11,820 nucleotides of DNA, from NCBI GenBank assembly GCA_003151315.1, contig PLXF01000080.1:1-11820 (forward strand). Reading direction: 5' to 3'. The stretch comes from Parachlamydiales bacterium. Lineage in GTDB: Bacteria; Chlamydiota; Chlamydiia; Chlamydiales; SM23-39. The notes under the pieces are model-generated. The model did not search any database. It worked only from the letters and a program-made list of their open reading frames with translations, and was not told the origin of the DNA. Positions 5,152 to 11,820 of the stretch are shown piece by piece. Numbering within the stretch: the stretch's first letter is position 1; each line of letters opens with the position of its first letter. The translations under genes and the position numbers were made by a program.

Positions 5152-7203
5152 CTATTTGTTGGATTTAGATTCCCAAGTAACTTGAACTTTTTTCCACCAG
5201 GGACCTCTCCAAGCGATCTCTTGGTCCACTTTTCGTTTTCGCTCTTTCAAAACGGGATGTTCCGTTTCAGAGCATCTTCTCGATATCCCCATAAGAAGTT
5301 CAGCGGAAATTATGTATTTAGACTTTTTATTCGGTGCAACGCGAGAAGCGACTTGCATAGCCCCAGGAGAGTCGATAAAGGCCAGGAGAATCTCATCACA
5401 TTCCCATTCTAAAGCCCGTTGAATGATAATAGCTGCGGACGGAGCAGAAAAGAGGCTTTGGTTGCGAAAAAGGGGATAATATACATTCAAATAATTTGTA
5501 TAAAATGTCCGATTTTCCTCTGTGGCTATACATTGTAAGAAATCGGGATCCTCTTGCGCTCGTTTCGAGCTCATTATCCATTTCACGCAATCCCAGCATT
5601 TCCCCCGAATAAAACAGAGAGCCAGTTGACGAAGTGTTGCCTCGGAGAAGGAGATCTCATGCATGGGATCCATCAGAAAAAGGAGAACGTCAGCGTTTAG
5701 AGGTTGTTGAAAAATAACGGCCCAATCGTCTTGGGTAAGGAGTCTTTTCGCTTCTGTATGTTGCAAAAAGTGTTCCATGTGTAAGGGTCTTCTCTGCATA
5801 AGCTGCTCGGCGCATAGGGCAAGAGATTCTCTCATTTTTTCCGGAGGGATATTGTGTAAAATCTGCGGCAGTTGCTTTTCCCAATTGTGATATACGAATG
5901 TTTCAGCTAGGAGCTCACCTAAAGATTTTAAATCGACATCATCCAAAGGAATTGCGATCTGATGTTTGGCGAAGTATCGACAACAAAAGAATATCTGTTC
6001 GTGACTCACCTTTTCGAAGCCTCGTACAACTTCTCGCCAATTTGCTCTATTCAGAAGTTGTCTTACTCCCGTAAACCGTAGAAAAAACTCCATCTCTGTG
6101 TAGTGATAAGAAAATCCCTGTTCTTGCCAATTTCGAAACTCTACAAGTTGTCTAGCGCATAACATAAGGACCTGTTTCATTGTATTAGGAGGAATTTGGG
6201 CCAAAATGCGAGATACAACCTCTTCTCGAGCGGATGATCGAGTCACGCCATAATAGAGAATCCCCGCCATCTCAGACTCCCCTACCTCAGCGAAGGAGAA
6301 GGGGATTTGATTAAGTGGATTGAGGATAAAACGGACCGTTTCCAATTTTTTATCAGGCTGAGTTAAAAGTTCACCCCATTGCGTACCTTTGATTGCCGTT
6401 TGGGCATTGGTGTGCTCGATAAAAAACGCCATTTTCTCAGCCCCATGCCCGATCAATTGTTGGGCACAATTCAATAGATTAGGGAGCCTTTCATCGGGTG
6501 GTATTTTGGGCAAAAGGGAAGAAACCATCTTTCGCCAATTGGGGGCTTTAAACGCCGCGGCTAAGAGATTAGGCGAAGAAAATAATCGGGCAGGCAGCCC
6601 CTCTACAATATGCACATGCCCCTTAGCTATGGCAAGTTCCATGGCCTTATTCCATAGGGCCTGAGAAACACGCCCTTCTAATTTTTGTAAGAGAAACAGG
6701 TCCCCATTTTTTGCCGTCTCCTTTACAGCGTGGCAATAGCTATAGTCACTAGCTAATTTACAACGAAAACCGAGCAAGTGCTCTAATAAATAAGGATTGC
6801 GCTCTCCCACAGCTCGATAGAGAGCATCGCTGCCTATAAGTCGGGCCTTTCTTTCGGCTTCACTCGTAGCAAAAAGAGCCTCATTCTGATCGGCCCTTGT
6901 AGCTAAACCCATCCAGACCCTGGTCTCAATTTGTGGAACAATCTGCCGCGCCACCACAAGAAGAGCCTCTGCTTCAATAACTGGGGCCATGGCTGTGGCC
7001 ACATTGTTTTTGGCGACTGCAACGTAATCTTTTCGGAGGTTAGGGTTATTGATAAAATCGGGATGAGAAGTGATCGTGTGCAAAAAAATTGCCATCGAGC
7101 GCCCATCTAGCAAGGGGGCTATCTCTCTAGAGAGTATTTGTGGTTCAAACTCTCCCGATTCTAAAAAACTTTGCAAAATGGGGGGTTTAGAGATCGCTGA
7201 CAT
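5152..7203 (-). CDS. Tandem-array repeat protein, copy 1 (full length, unknown family)
   Basis: A 683-residue protein I cannot assign to a named family. In order: an N-terminal module (7-62) with PPILQSF, LSREIAPLLDG, F-x9-HPDF and NLRKDY, faintly F-box-like; a helical linker (63-125) with coiled-coil character; ankyrin-like helices (126-220) with ALYRAVGERNPYLLEHLL, GDLFLLQKL and AIAKGHVHIVEGL; three related repeats starting near W223, E327 and W441; and a C-terminal module (536-683) with CWDCV, DPDFL, a CDEILLAFIDSPGAMQ block and a Lys/Glu-rich LKERKRKVDQEIAW helix. Each repeat follows 'V..(I/L)L..IPP..M...L.LCA..L ... ME(F/H)FL..T.A..LL...W..(I/V)'. No signal peptide or membrane helix is seen. 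AGGAG at 7210-7214 lies 6 nt before the ATG. It is the last gene of the array, 41 nt after copy 2, and convergent with the kinase gene. A cytosolic or secreted helical-repeat scaffold is inferred. Confidence 0.85.
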   Translation of the reverse strand: MSAISKPPILQSFLESGEFEPQILSREIAPLLDGRSMAIFLHTITSHPDFINNPNLRKDYVAVAKNNVATAMAPVIEAEALLVVARQIVPQIETRVWMGLATRADQNEALFATSEAERKARLIGSDALYRAVGERNPYLLEHLLGFRCKLASDYSYCHAVKETAKNGDLFLLQKLEGRVSQALWNKAMELAIAKGHVHIVEGLPARLFSSPNLLAAAFKAPNWRKMVSSLLPKIPPDERLPNLLNCAQQLIGHGAEKMAFFIEHTNAQTAIKGTQWGELLTQPDKKLETVRFILNPLNQIPFSFAEVGESEMAGILYYGVTRSSAREEVVSRILAQIPPNTMKQVLMLCARQLVEFRNWQEQGFSYHYTEMEFFLRFTGVRQLLNRANWREVVRGFEKVSHEQIFFCCRYFAKHQIAIPLDDVDLKSLGELLAETFVYHNWEKQLPQILHNIPPEKMRESLALCAEQLMQRRPLHMEHFLQHTEAKRLLTQDDWAVIFQQPLNADVLLFLMDPMHEISFSEATLRQLALCFIRGKCWDCVKWIMSSKRAQEDPDFLQCIATEENRTFYTNYLNVYYPLFRNQSLFSAPSAAIIIQRALEWECDEILLAFIDSPGAMQVASRVAPNKKSKYIISAELLMGISRRCSETEHPVLKERKRKVDQEIAWRGPWWKKVQVTWESKSNK

Positions 7204-7244
7204 GAAGGACTCCTGTTAAAGAAGGAGCATTCTAGTGCAGGTAA

Positions 7245-9227
7245 TTAATATTTAACAGGCCAAATTCTTCTCCAGGCAATTTCCTCTTCTACCGCCCTTT
7301 CCTTCTCCTTAAGAGAGCTATTTTCTGTTTTTGAACAGAGAGCTGCTATCTGCGCTAACTGCTCATTGGAAATTACATACATTTGTTGTCGCGATGCGAA
7401 ATTGTACCAGATAGCTTGCAGAGCTTGAGGAGAGTCGATACATGCCGCAAGGACATTATCGCACTTCCATTGCAAGGCATGATTCACTACTGTCTTCAAA
7501 GAAACATCTAATGGTCTATTTTGAGAATGAAATAGATGAATATATTTATCTAAATAATTTTTATAAAAAAACTCATTCCAGGATAAAACGATTTTTTTCA
7601 AAAAATCAGAATCTTTCTGCGCGGAATTTGATGACAAAATGGCTTCGACACAATCCCAGCATTCCTGCTCAATATAATGAAAAATTACTTTACCAAGGAT
7701 TCTGCTAGAAAGGGAAATTTGTTGGTTAGGGTCCAGGATAAAAAATAAAACATCTGACTCTAAACGATGCATTACAATAGGGTCCCAGTCATCTTTGTAA
7801 AGAAGCTCTTTTGCCTGCGTGTCTCGTAAAAAGCGCTCCATGATGGGTCGCTCAGCTTTAATCAGCCATTTACCACAGACGGCAAGGGACTCCCTCATTT
7901 TGGCAGAGGGAATCTTGTTAAGCATCTGCGGCATTTCTTTTTTCCAATTCGAGCTACTTATTGCCATAGCCAAGAAAAAGCCCAAATGGCTTACATGCAC
8001 ATCATCCAAGGGGGTGGGAATTTGATGAATCGCTAAGATCTGTAAGATCCTGAGCATCTTTTCACTATATTTATGGTATTGTCCTAAAATCTCCCGCCAA
8101 TGTTCTTTACCCAGAACTGTTTTGGCGTCGGTCAACTGTAAAAAATCGGCCATTTGTTCATGACTTAGATCCATAAAAAGTTTTTTAGCGCACAGCAAAA
8201 GCACCCGCTCCATTTTATCGGGAAGGATTTGCGCTAAAACGGGAGGCACTCTTTCTGCTGGAGCGCTAGACATAGCGATCGAGTAATAGAGAATCTGTGC
8301 CATCTGCCTATCGTCCCTATCTTCAAAAGAAAAAGAGATTTGCGTTTGAGGATCCAAAATAAATGCGAATGTATCTATATTTTTGCAAGGTTTAGCCAAT
8401 ATTTGACCCCATTGTGCGGCGTTGATTAACGTGCGGGCCTGAGTCTCTTGGAGCAAGAACTCCATTTTATCTGGTTCTAATTGTATTACATGTTGTGCAC
8501 AGGTAAATAGGGCTACAGGCATGTCATCTGGGGTTATTTTACCTAGAATGTAGATAACCATTTGCTGCCAATAGAGAGTTTGCAGCCCAAAAGCCATCAC
8601 TAATAACTGAGAAGGCGTAAATGAAGTGGCAATCAACCAATCTACAACGTGGAAATGTCTGTTCCTTAGAGCTATGCGCGCAATATCTTTATGATGAGGA
8701 AGAACATGCCCCATCAATCTCTGTAAAAGAACTAAATCGCCCTTGCATGCAGCCTGTACTGCCGCACTAGAACAGTCGCAGAGCCAGGAAGATTCTGAAA
8801 TCAATTTATCTAACAAAAAGGGGTTTCGCGATTTAATCGCCCATCCGAATGTCTCTTTCACCGCATTGTGAACGGCGGCGTCAGCCTCATTTATTTGTGA
8901 TGTACTTTGAGCTATTTCCGTCATGTTCCTTACCACTCGTTGCGCAGCAATCAACCTGTTTTGAACCAGAAGCGTATCCCGATGAACCATCTGCTGATTT
9001 ATTGCGGCAATTTCCTCCTCGACTACCAGCTTAAGGACGGTCACGTGGGCATTTCTCAGCTTTGTCTCTTCTATAAAATCGGGATGAAAAGTCAATACAT
9101 TGGAAAAGGCTGCCCCAGAGCGCGCGTCTACATGCTTAGCAATGAGTGGGATAAGATTTAAATCAAACAAATCCGATCGTATAAAACTTCCTAAAATGGG
9201 GGGATTTCTGGTAAATTCTACTGACAT
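7245..9227 (-). CDS. Tandem-array repeat protein, copy 2 (full length, unknown family)
   Basis: A 660-residue paralogue of the neighbouring 683-residue protein along its entire length. The N-terminal module has NPPILGSF, LIPLIAKHVDAR, TFHPDF and KLRNAHV (9-64). The linker (65-120) is a different, Gln-rich helix with little identity to the other copies. The ankyrin-like part has WAIKSRNPFLLDKLI and CKGDLVLLQRLMG. The repeats start near W220, R326 and W428: YILGKITPDDM, VLAQILPDKM and MLNKIPSAKM, each followed by a cysteine-containing helix and an 'M..(F/D)FL..T.A' helix. The C-terminal module begins CWDCVEAILSS (523) and ends with LKEKERAVEEEIAWRR. GAGG at 9234-9237 lies 6 nt before the ATG. 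Gaps of 41 nt downstream and 47 nt upstream to same-strand paralogues point to one transcript. Function is unknown. Confidence 0.85.
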   Translation of the reverse strand: MSVEFTRNPPILGSFIRSDLFDLNLIPLIAKHVDARSGAAFSNVLTFHPDFIEETKLRNAHVTVLKLVVEEEIAAINQQMVHRDTLLVQNRLIAAQRVVRNMTEIAQSTSQINEADAAVHNAVKETFGWAIKSRNPFLLDKLISESSWLCDCSSAAVQAACKGDLVLLQRLMGHVLPHHKDIARIALRNRHFHVVDWLIATSFTPSQLLVMAFGLQTLYWQQMVIYILGKITPDDMPVALFTCAQHVIQLEPDKMEFLLQETQARTLINAAQWGQILAKPCKNIDTFAFILDPQTQISFSFEDRDDRQMAQILYYSIAMSSAPAERVPPVLAQILPDKMERVLLLCAKKLFMDLSHEQMADFLQLTDAKTVLGKEHWREILGQYHKYSEKMLRILQILAIHQIPTPLDDVHVSHLGFFLAMAISSSNWKKEMPQMLNKIPSAKMRESLAVCGKWLIKAERPIMERFLRDTQAKELLYKDDWDPIVMHRLESDVLFFILDPNQQISLSSRILGKVIFHYIEQECWDCVEAILSSNSAQKDSDFLKKIVLSWNEFFYKNYLDKYIHLFHSQNRPLDVSLKTVVNHALQWKCDNVLAACIDSPQALQAIWYNFASRQQMYVISNEQLAQIAALCSKTENSSLKEKERAVEEEIAWRRIWPVKY

Positions 9228-9274
9228 CTAAAGCCTCATAAATTAATAATTAGGATAGCAAAGATTAAGAATGT

Positions 9275-10111
9275 TTAAAACCTAAAGAGAGAAAAATCCC
9301 CGGCCATTAAAAAATTCAATTTTTGACTCTCCCCTCTTTTCCGCAGTTGTTCCACATAGCAAGTTACAGTTTTTCTCCGCTCTTCATCCCCCATTGTAGA
9401 CAGAACACAGGGGACCATTTTTTGCCAATTAGGAGCTTTGAACGCCTCCTCTAAAAGGGTCTTAGGAAACATTATCCTCTTAGGCAACCAACTCACGATA
9501 CGCAGATATCCTTTCGTTAAAGCTATTGTCAGAACTTTTCCCCAAAGAGCCGGAGAAAAATTTTTCTCCATTTTTTTCAAAAGGAAAAGATCTCCCCTTT
9601 CCGCAGCATCTTGTATTGCTTGATCATAATTATATGTAGCGGCACAACCCACCTGAAGCTCGCTCAAATTCTCAAGCAAAAATGGATTGCGCTCACTCAC
9701 AGCCCGTCGCAACACCGTACTGGCCGCAATTTTAACTTTTTCCTTTGCTTGTTGTGCCCCTTGGTTAAGAGCTTTCCGTTGAGGTTCGCCCCATATGTGA
9801 GCTCCGCCCCACATCTCAACGTCCCATTTCGTAGTAACAAGACTTAGCGCTTCGACTGCTTCTTTTTCTAATGCAATAGCCTCGTTGACTACAGTCACAG
9901 CTCTTTTAGCGCTAGCTTTAGCAATTATACAGTACTCGGCTCTCAACTGCTGATGTGGAACAAAATCGGGATGAAAGGTCATGGCATTTAGAAAAAATGC
10001 CATGGTGGTGTCGTCTGTGAATTTGGCAATTTCTCGAGAAAGCAACTGGGGTTCATAAATTTCCGATGAAAAAAAGCTTCGAAGGATAGGGGCTTGGGAC
10101 TCTATTGACAT
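9275..10111 (-). CDS. Tandem-array repeat protein, copy 3 (C-terminally truncated)
   Basis: The 278-residue product matches the first third of copies 1 and 2, and is especially close to copy 1: APILRSF, QLLSREIAKFTDDTTMAFFL, HPDF and LRAEY (8-60); a longer linker containing an unusual Trp/Gly patch, MWGGAHIWGEP (100-110); then RRAVSERNPFLLENL, AERGDLFLLKKM, ALTKGYLRIVSWLP and FKAPNWQKMVPCVL (135-237). It breaks off inside the first repeat, with the unrelated end NFLMAGDFSLFRF and a TAA. The usual C-terminal two thirds are absent and I see no remnant in the 47 nt before copy 2. Either a deletion removed the rest or the short form is retained as an N-terminal-module-only protein; the intact start, AGGAG at 10121-10125 (9 nt before the ATG) and undamaged frame are compatible with expression. 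A MITE-like palindrome lies just upstream. Confidence 0.75.
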   Translation of the reverse strand: MSIESQAPILRSFFSSEIYEPQLLSREIAKFTDDTTMAFFLNAMTFHPDFVPHQQLRAEYCIIAKASAKRAVTVVNEAIALEKEAVEALSLVTTKWDVEMWGGAHIWGEPQRKALNQGAQQAKEKVKIAASTVLRRAVSERNPFLLENLSELQVGCAATYNYDQAIQDAAERGDLFLLKKMEKNFSPALWGKVLTIALTKGYLRIVSWLPKRIMFPKTLLEEAFKAPNWQKMVPCVLSTMGDEERRKTVTCYVEQLRKRGESQKLNFLMAGDFSLFRF

Positions 10112-10142
10112 GGATACATTCTCCTAGAAAAAGAAAACATTC

Positions 10143-10231
10143 TATACTGTGCGCGGTTAGATTCGTAACTTTTTGAAACCTAGGTCACTCTAAGGTCTCA
10201 AAAAGTTACGAATCTAGCCACGCGCAGTATA
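10143..10231. mobile_element. MITE-like near-perfect palindrome
   Basis: Arms of 39 nt (10143-10181 and 10193-10231) are reverse complements at 35 of 39 positions around an 11-nt centre. All four differences are transitions, as expected from an ageing palindrome. The ends are TATACTG...CAGTATA, and the longest perfect internal stretch runs about 20 bp through ATTCGTAACTTTTTGA. There is no coding capacity. A TA or TATA target duplication would be hidden inside the palindromic ends. It lies in the 188-bp gap between copies 4 and 3. On the minus strand, the element end plus flank makes TATAGA (10141-10146), a -10-like sequence about 30 nt upstream of the copy 3 start. It could also simply be a very strong terminator. 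Confidence 0.55.
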
Positions 10232-10251
10232 TTTTGGCCCTCGGATTAGAT

Positions 10252-10302
10252 GGCTTGGGAGCAATCCCTAGAAGCCTCCGCCTTTAGGCGGGGGAGTAAT
10301 CA
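10252..10302 (+). mobile_element. IS200/IS605-type right-end-like structured sequence (possible scar)
   Basis: On the plus strand, GGCTT pairs with AAGCC and encloses GGGA-GCAA-TCCC; directly after comes a G+C-rich hairpin CCTCCGCC-TTTA-GGCGGGGG (10275-10294), then AGTAATCAC. A stem of this kind followed within a few bases by TCA is the familiar look of the right end of IS605/IS1341 (tnpB) elements, where the 3' part of the guide RNA forms. No tnpB gene is present in this window, so at most a right-end remnant or a transposase-less derivative remains. It abuts the stop codon of array copy 4 (complement of 10300-10302). The alternative is a plain terminator hairpin for copy 4, although no T-tract follows on the minus strand. 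Confidence 0.4.
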
Positions 10303-11820
10303 CTGATTCCTCTGAACAGGGGGCGTCTTGGGTTTTAGATAGGAAGAAATTCTTTTCCAAAGGGGCATTCTCCTTAAAATTTCCTTATCCACCTTTTGTT
10401 TGCTCTCCTTAAGACCTCGATGTTCTGTTTGTAGGCATTTTTCCGATATCTGCACAAGGAGGTGGGTAGGAACTACGTATTCTCCTAGGTGATGCGCTTG
10501 CATAGCTCCAGGAGACACAATGAACGTTGCCAAAATGTTATCGCAGCTTAACCTTAAGGAAGCCTGAATCATAGTTCTAACTCGGGGTTCGAAAAATAGG
10601 TCTCTATTTTGAAATCGATGGAAATATTTATCCAACCGCTTCAAATATTCGTCGGAATCTCTATCTATACGAGCCTTGTTATCGGAAGCCTTAGTTAAAA
10701 AATCGGGATCCTCCTGCACTTGCTTCAAGGATAACAAGTGTTCAACGCAATCCCATTGTTCACAATCTACGAAATAACTCATGAAGCGATAAAGGGTATC
10801 GCTAGAGATGGGAATTTGGCTCTGGGGATCCATGACAAAGAAAAAAACCCCAGCAGCTAGGCCGGCAGGATCTTCTAAGATCTCCCTCCACTCGTTTTCG
10901 GAAAGAAGCGCTTTCGCATCTGTATGGGCAAAAAAGCGCTTCAACATCAAAATGTCAAGTCTTACAAGCACCCGAGCACTAAAAGTGAAGACTTTTTTCA
11001 TTTTATCTGGAGGGATGTTTATCAGAATTAGCTGGGTAGATTCTGCCCAATTCAGCGAAGTGAAAGCTGTAGCCAAACATAAACCAATCTCTTTCGCGCT
11101 CATATTATTCAGCGAAAACGGGATCTGATTTCTTCCCAACCCCTCAATGAACTCAACCTGCGTGCGTGAAGGTCTCTGAGCCCCTCCTAAAATTTTCCCC
11201 CAATCGTCCCGCTTTAAAAGTTCTCTCGCTTGTGTGCAATGCAAGAAAAAATCTATATCTGGCCAATCTTTTATTGCCATAAGGCGTTCGGCACAGCCAA
11301 TAAGAACCTTCTTCATATGATTTGGTGGAATTTTCGTCAGAACCTGAGGCGCGAGCCTTTCCCTAATCTCGCGATACTCCAGGACGTGATAAAAAATCGA
11401 CATCATCTCAACATCTTCTAAATCGTCGAAAGAGATTGAAAAACCTGCAACCAAGATAAAAACGACTGTTTCTGTTTTTGCGCTAGATTTAGCTAAAACT
11501 ACGCCCCACTGCTTTGGTTCGATCAAAGTCTTAGCCTTAGTTTGCTCGATAAAAAACTCCATTTTTTCAACAGGAAGTTTTATCAATATTTTGGCGCATT
11601 CAAATAAAGCGTTTTGCATTGCCACAGCCGAAATTTTAGGCAAAACACAAGGAACTATCCTTCGCCAATAGGGAGTTTTAAAAGCGACATCTAACAAACA
11701 GTACGAGGAAATTAATTGGTTAGGTAACCAGACAATAATAGGCGCGTGCCCCTTTTCCAGAGCTATTTCAAAAACTTTTTTTAGACAACCTAGAGATACG
11801 TGGTTACTCAGTTTCTGTAA
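10300..11820 (-). CDS. Tandem-array repeat protein, copy 4 (N-terminus outside window)
   Basis: The frame is open to the right edge, giving 506 visible residues; the start lies beyond 11820. The first visible residues (LQKLSNHVSLGCL..., then IALEKGHAPIIVWLP) match the ankyrin-like part of copies 1 and 3, so the real start is probably about 170 codons further. A TTG at 11695-11697 is inside the gene, not its start. Repeats begin near visible residues 52, 154 and 258: VLPKISAVAM, VLTKIPPNHM and ILINIPPDKM, with ECAKILI / GCAERLM helices and 'FFI.QT.AKTL', 'FFLHCTQARELL' and 'FFAHTDAKALL' helices. The C-terminal module has QWDCVEHLLS, EDPDFL, CDNILATFIVSPGAMQ and LKESKQKVDKEI, and ends in a basic, Pro-rich tail KPKTPPVQRNQ. 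It is the most upstream copy seen. Function is unknown. Confidence 0.85.
   Translation of the reverse strand, partial: LQKLSNHVSLGCLKKVFEIALEKGHAPIIVWLPNQLISSYCLLDVAFKTPYWRRIVPCVLPKISAVAMQNALFECAKILIKLPVEKMEFFIEQTKAKTLIEPKQWGVVLAKSSAKTETVVFILVAGFSISFDDLEDVEMMSIFYHVLEYREIRERLAPQVLTKIPPNHMKKVLIGCAERLMAIKDWPDIDFFLHCTQARELLKRDDWGKILGGAQRPSRTQVEFIEGLGRNQIPFSLNNMSAKEIGLCLATAFTSLNWAESTQLILINIPPDKMKKVFTFSARVLVRLDILMLKRFFAHTDAKALLSENEWREILEDPAGLAAGVFFFVMDPQSQIPISSDTLYRFMSYFVDCEQWDCVEHLLSLKQVQEDPDFLTKASDNKARIDRDSDEYLKRLDKYFHRFQNRDLFFEPRVRTMIQASLRLSCDNILATFIVSPGAMQAHHLGEYVVPTHLLVQISEKCLQTEHRGLKESKQKVDKEILRRMPLWKRISSYLKPKTPPVQRNQ

Noticed and set aside
7442..9161. Several plus-strand frames of 60-90 codons opposite array copy 2
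   Set aside because: They are complements of strongly conserved paralogous protein sequence and have no independent start signals or recognisable products.
10112..10299. A coding gene or tRNA in the largest gap of the array
   Set aside because: No frame has a start with a ribosome binding site, and no cloverleaf or T-loop sequence is seen. The gap is explained by the palindrome and the hairpin structure.
11695..11697. TTG as the start of array copy 4
   Set aside because: The frame stays open to the window edge and the upstream residues match the ankyrin-like region of the paralogues, so this codon is internal.

Overview
The window fits a chromosome of an amoeba-associated ('environmental') member of the Chlamydiae. 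Three minus-strand genes, yajC, a TrmA/RlmD-type rRNA methyltransferase and an Hc1 histone-like gene (hctA), lie side by side as I recall them in Chlamydia (the CT741-CT742-CT743 neighbourhood of C. trachomatis). Hc1 is specific to this phylum, and the next gene encodes a short relative of the chlamydial major outer membrane protein.

Layout. 1-292 is the 3' end of a plus-strand coiled-coil gene whose reading frame breaks at a run of five C. A hairpin at 300-324 separates it from convergent yajC (341-697) and rlmD (747-2123), a probable two-gene transcript. A palindromic repeat (2197-2279) and a compact terminator (2275-2296) separate rlmD from hctA (2309-2551). hctA is divergent from a MOMP-like porin gene (2808-3605), which is followed 64 nt later by an unusual protein-kinase-like gene (3670-5013). 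A second palindromic repeat (5031-5119) lies between the kinase gene and the convergent array beyond it.

From 5152 to the right edge everything is on the minus strand and belongs to one tandem paralogous family: two full-length copies (683 and 660 residues), one copy cut short after its first third (278 residues), and one copy running out of the window (at least 506 residues). Each full-length copy has a conserved N-terminal module, a variable helical linker, ankyrin-like helices, three roughly 105-115-residue repeats, and a conserved C-terminal module. I do not recognise a named family. Large tandem families of repeat proteins in amoeba-associated chlamydiae are often host-directed effectors, but that role is inference here. 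The gap between the truncated copy and the edge copy holds a MITE-like near-perfect palindrome and a hairpin that looks like an IS200/IS605-type right end, so mobile DNA may have shaped the array.

The array is visibly more A+T-rich than the yajC-rlmD block. The core half handles membrane export, rRNA modification, chromatin condensation and the cell envelope. The right half looks like lineage-specific accessory DNA.
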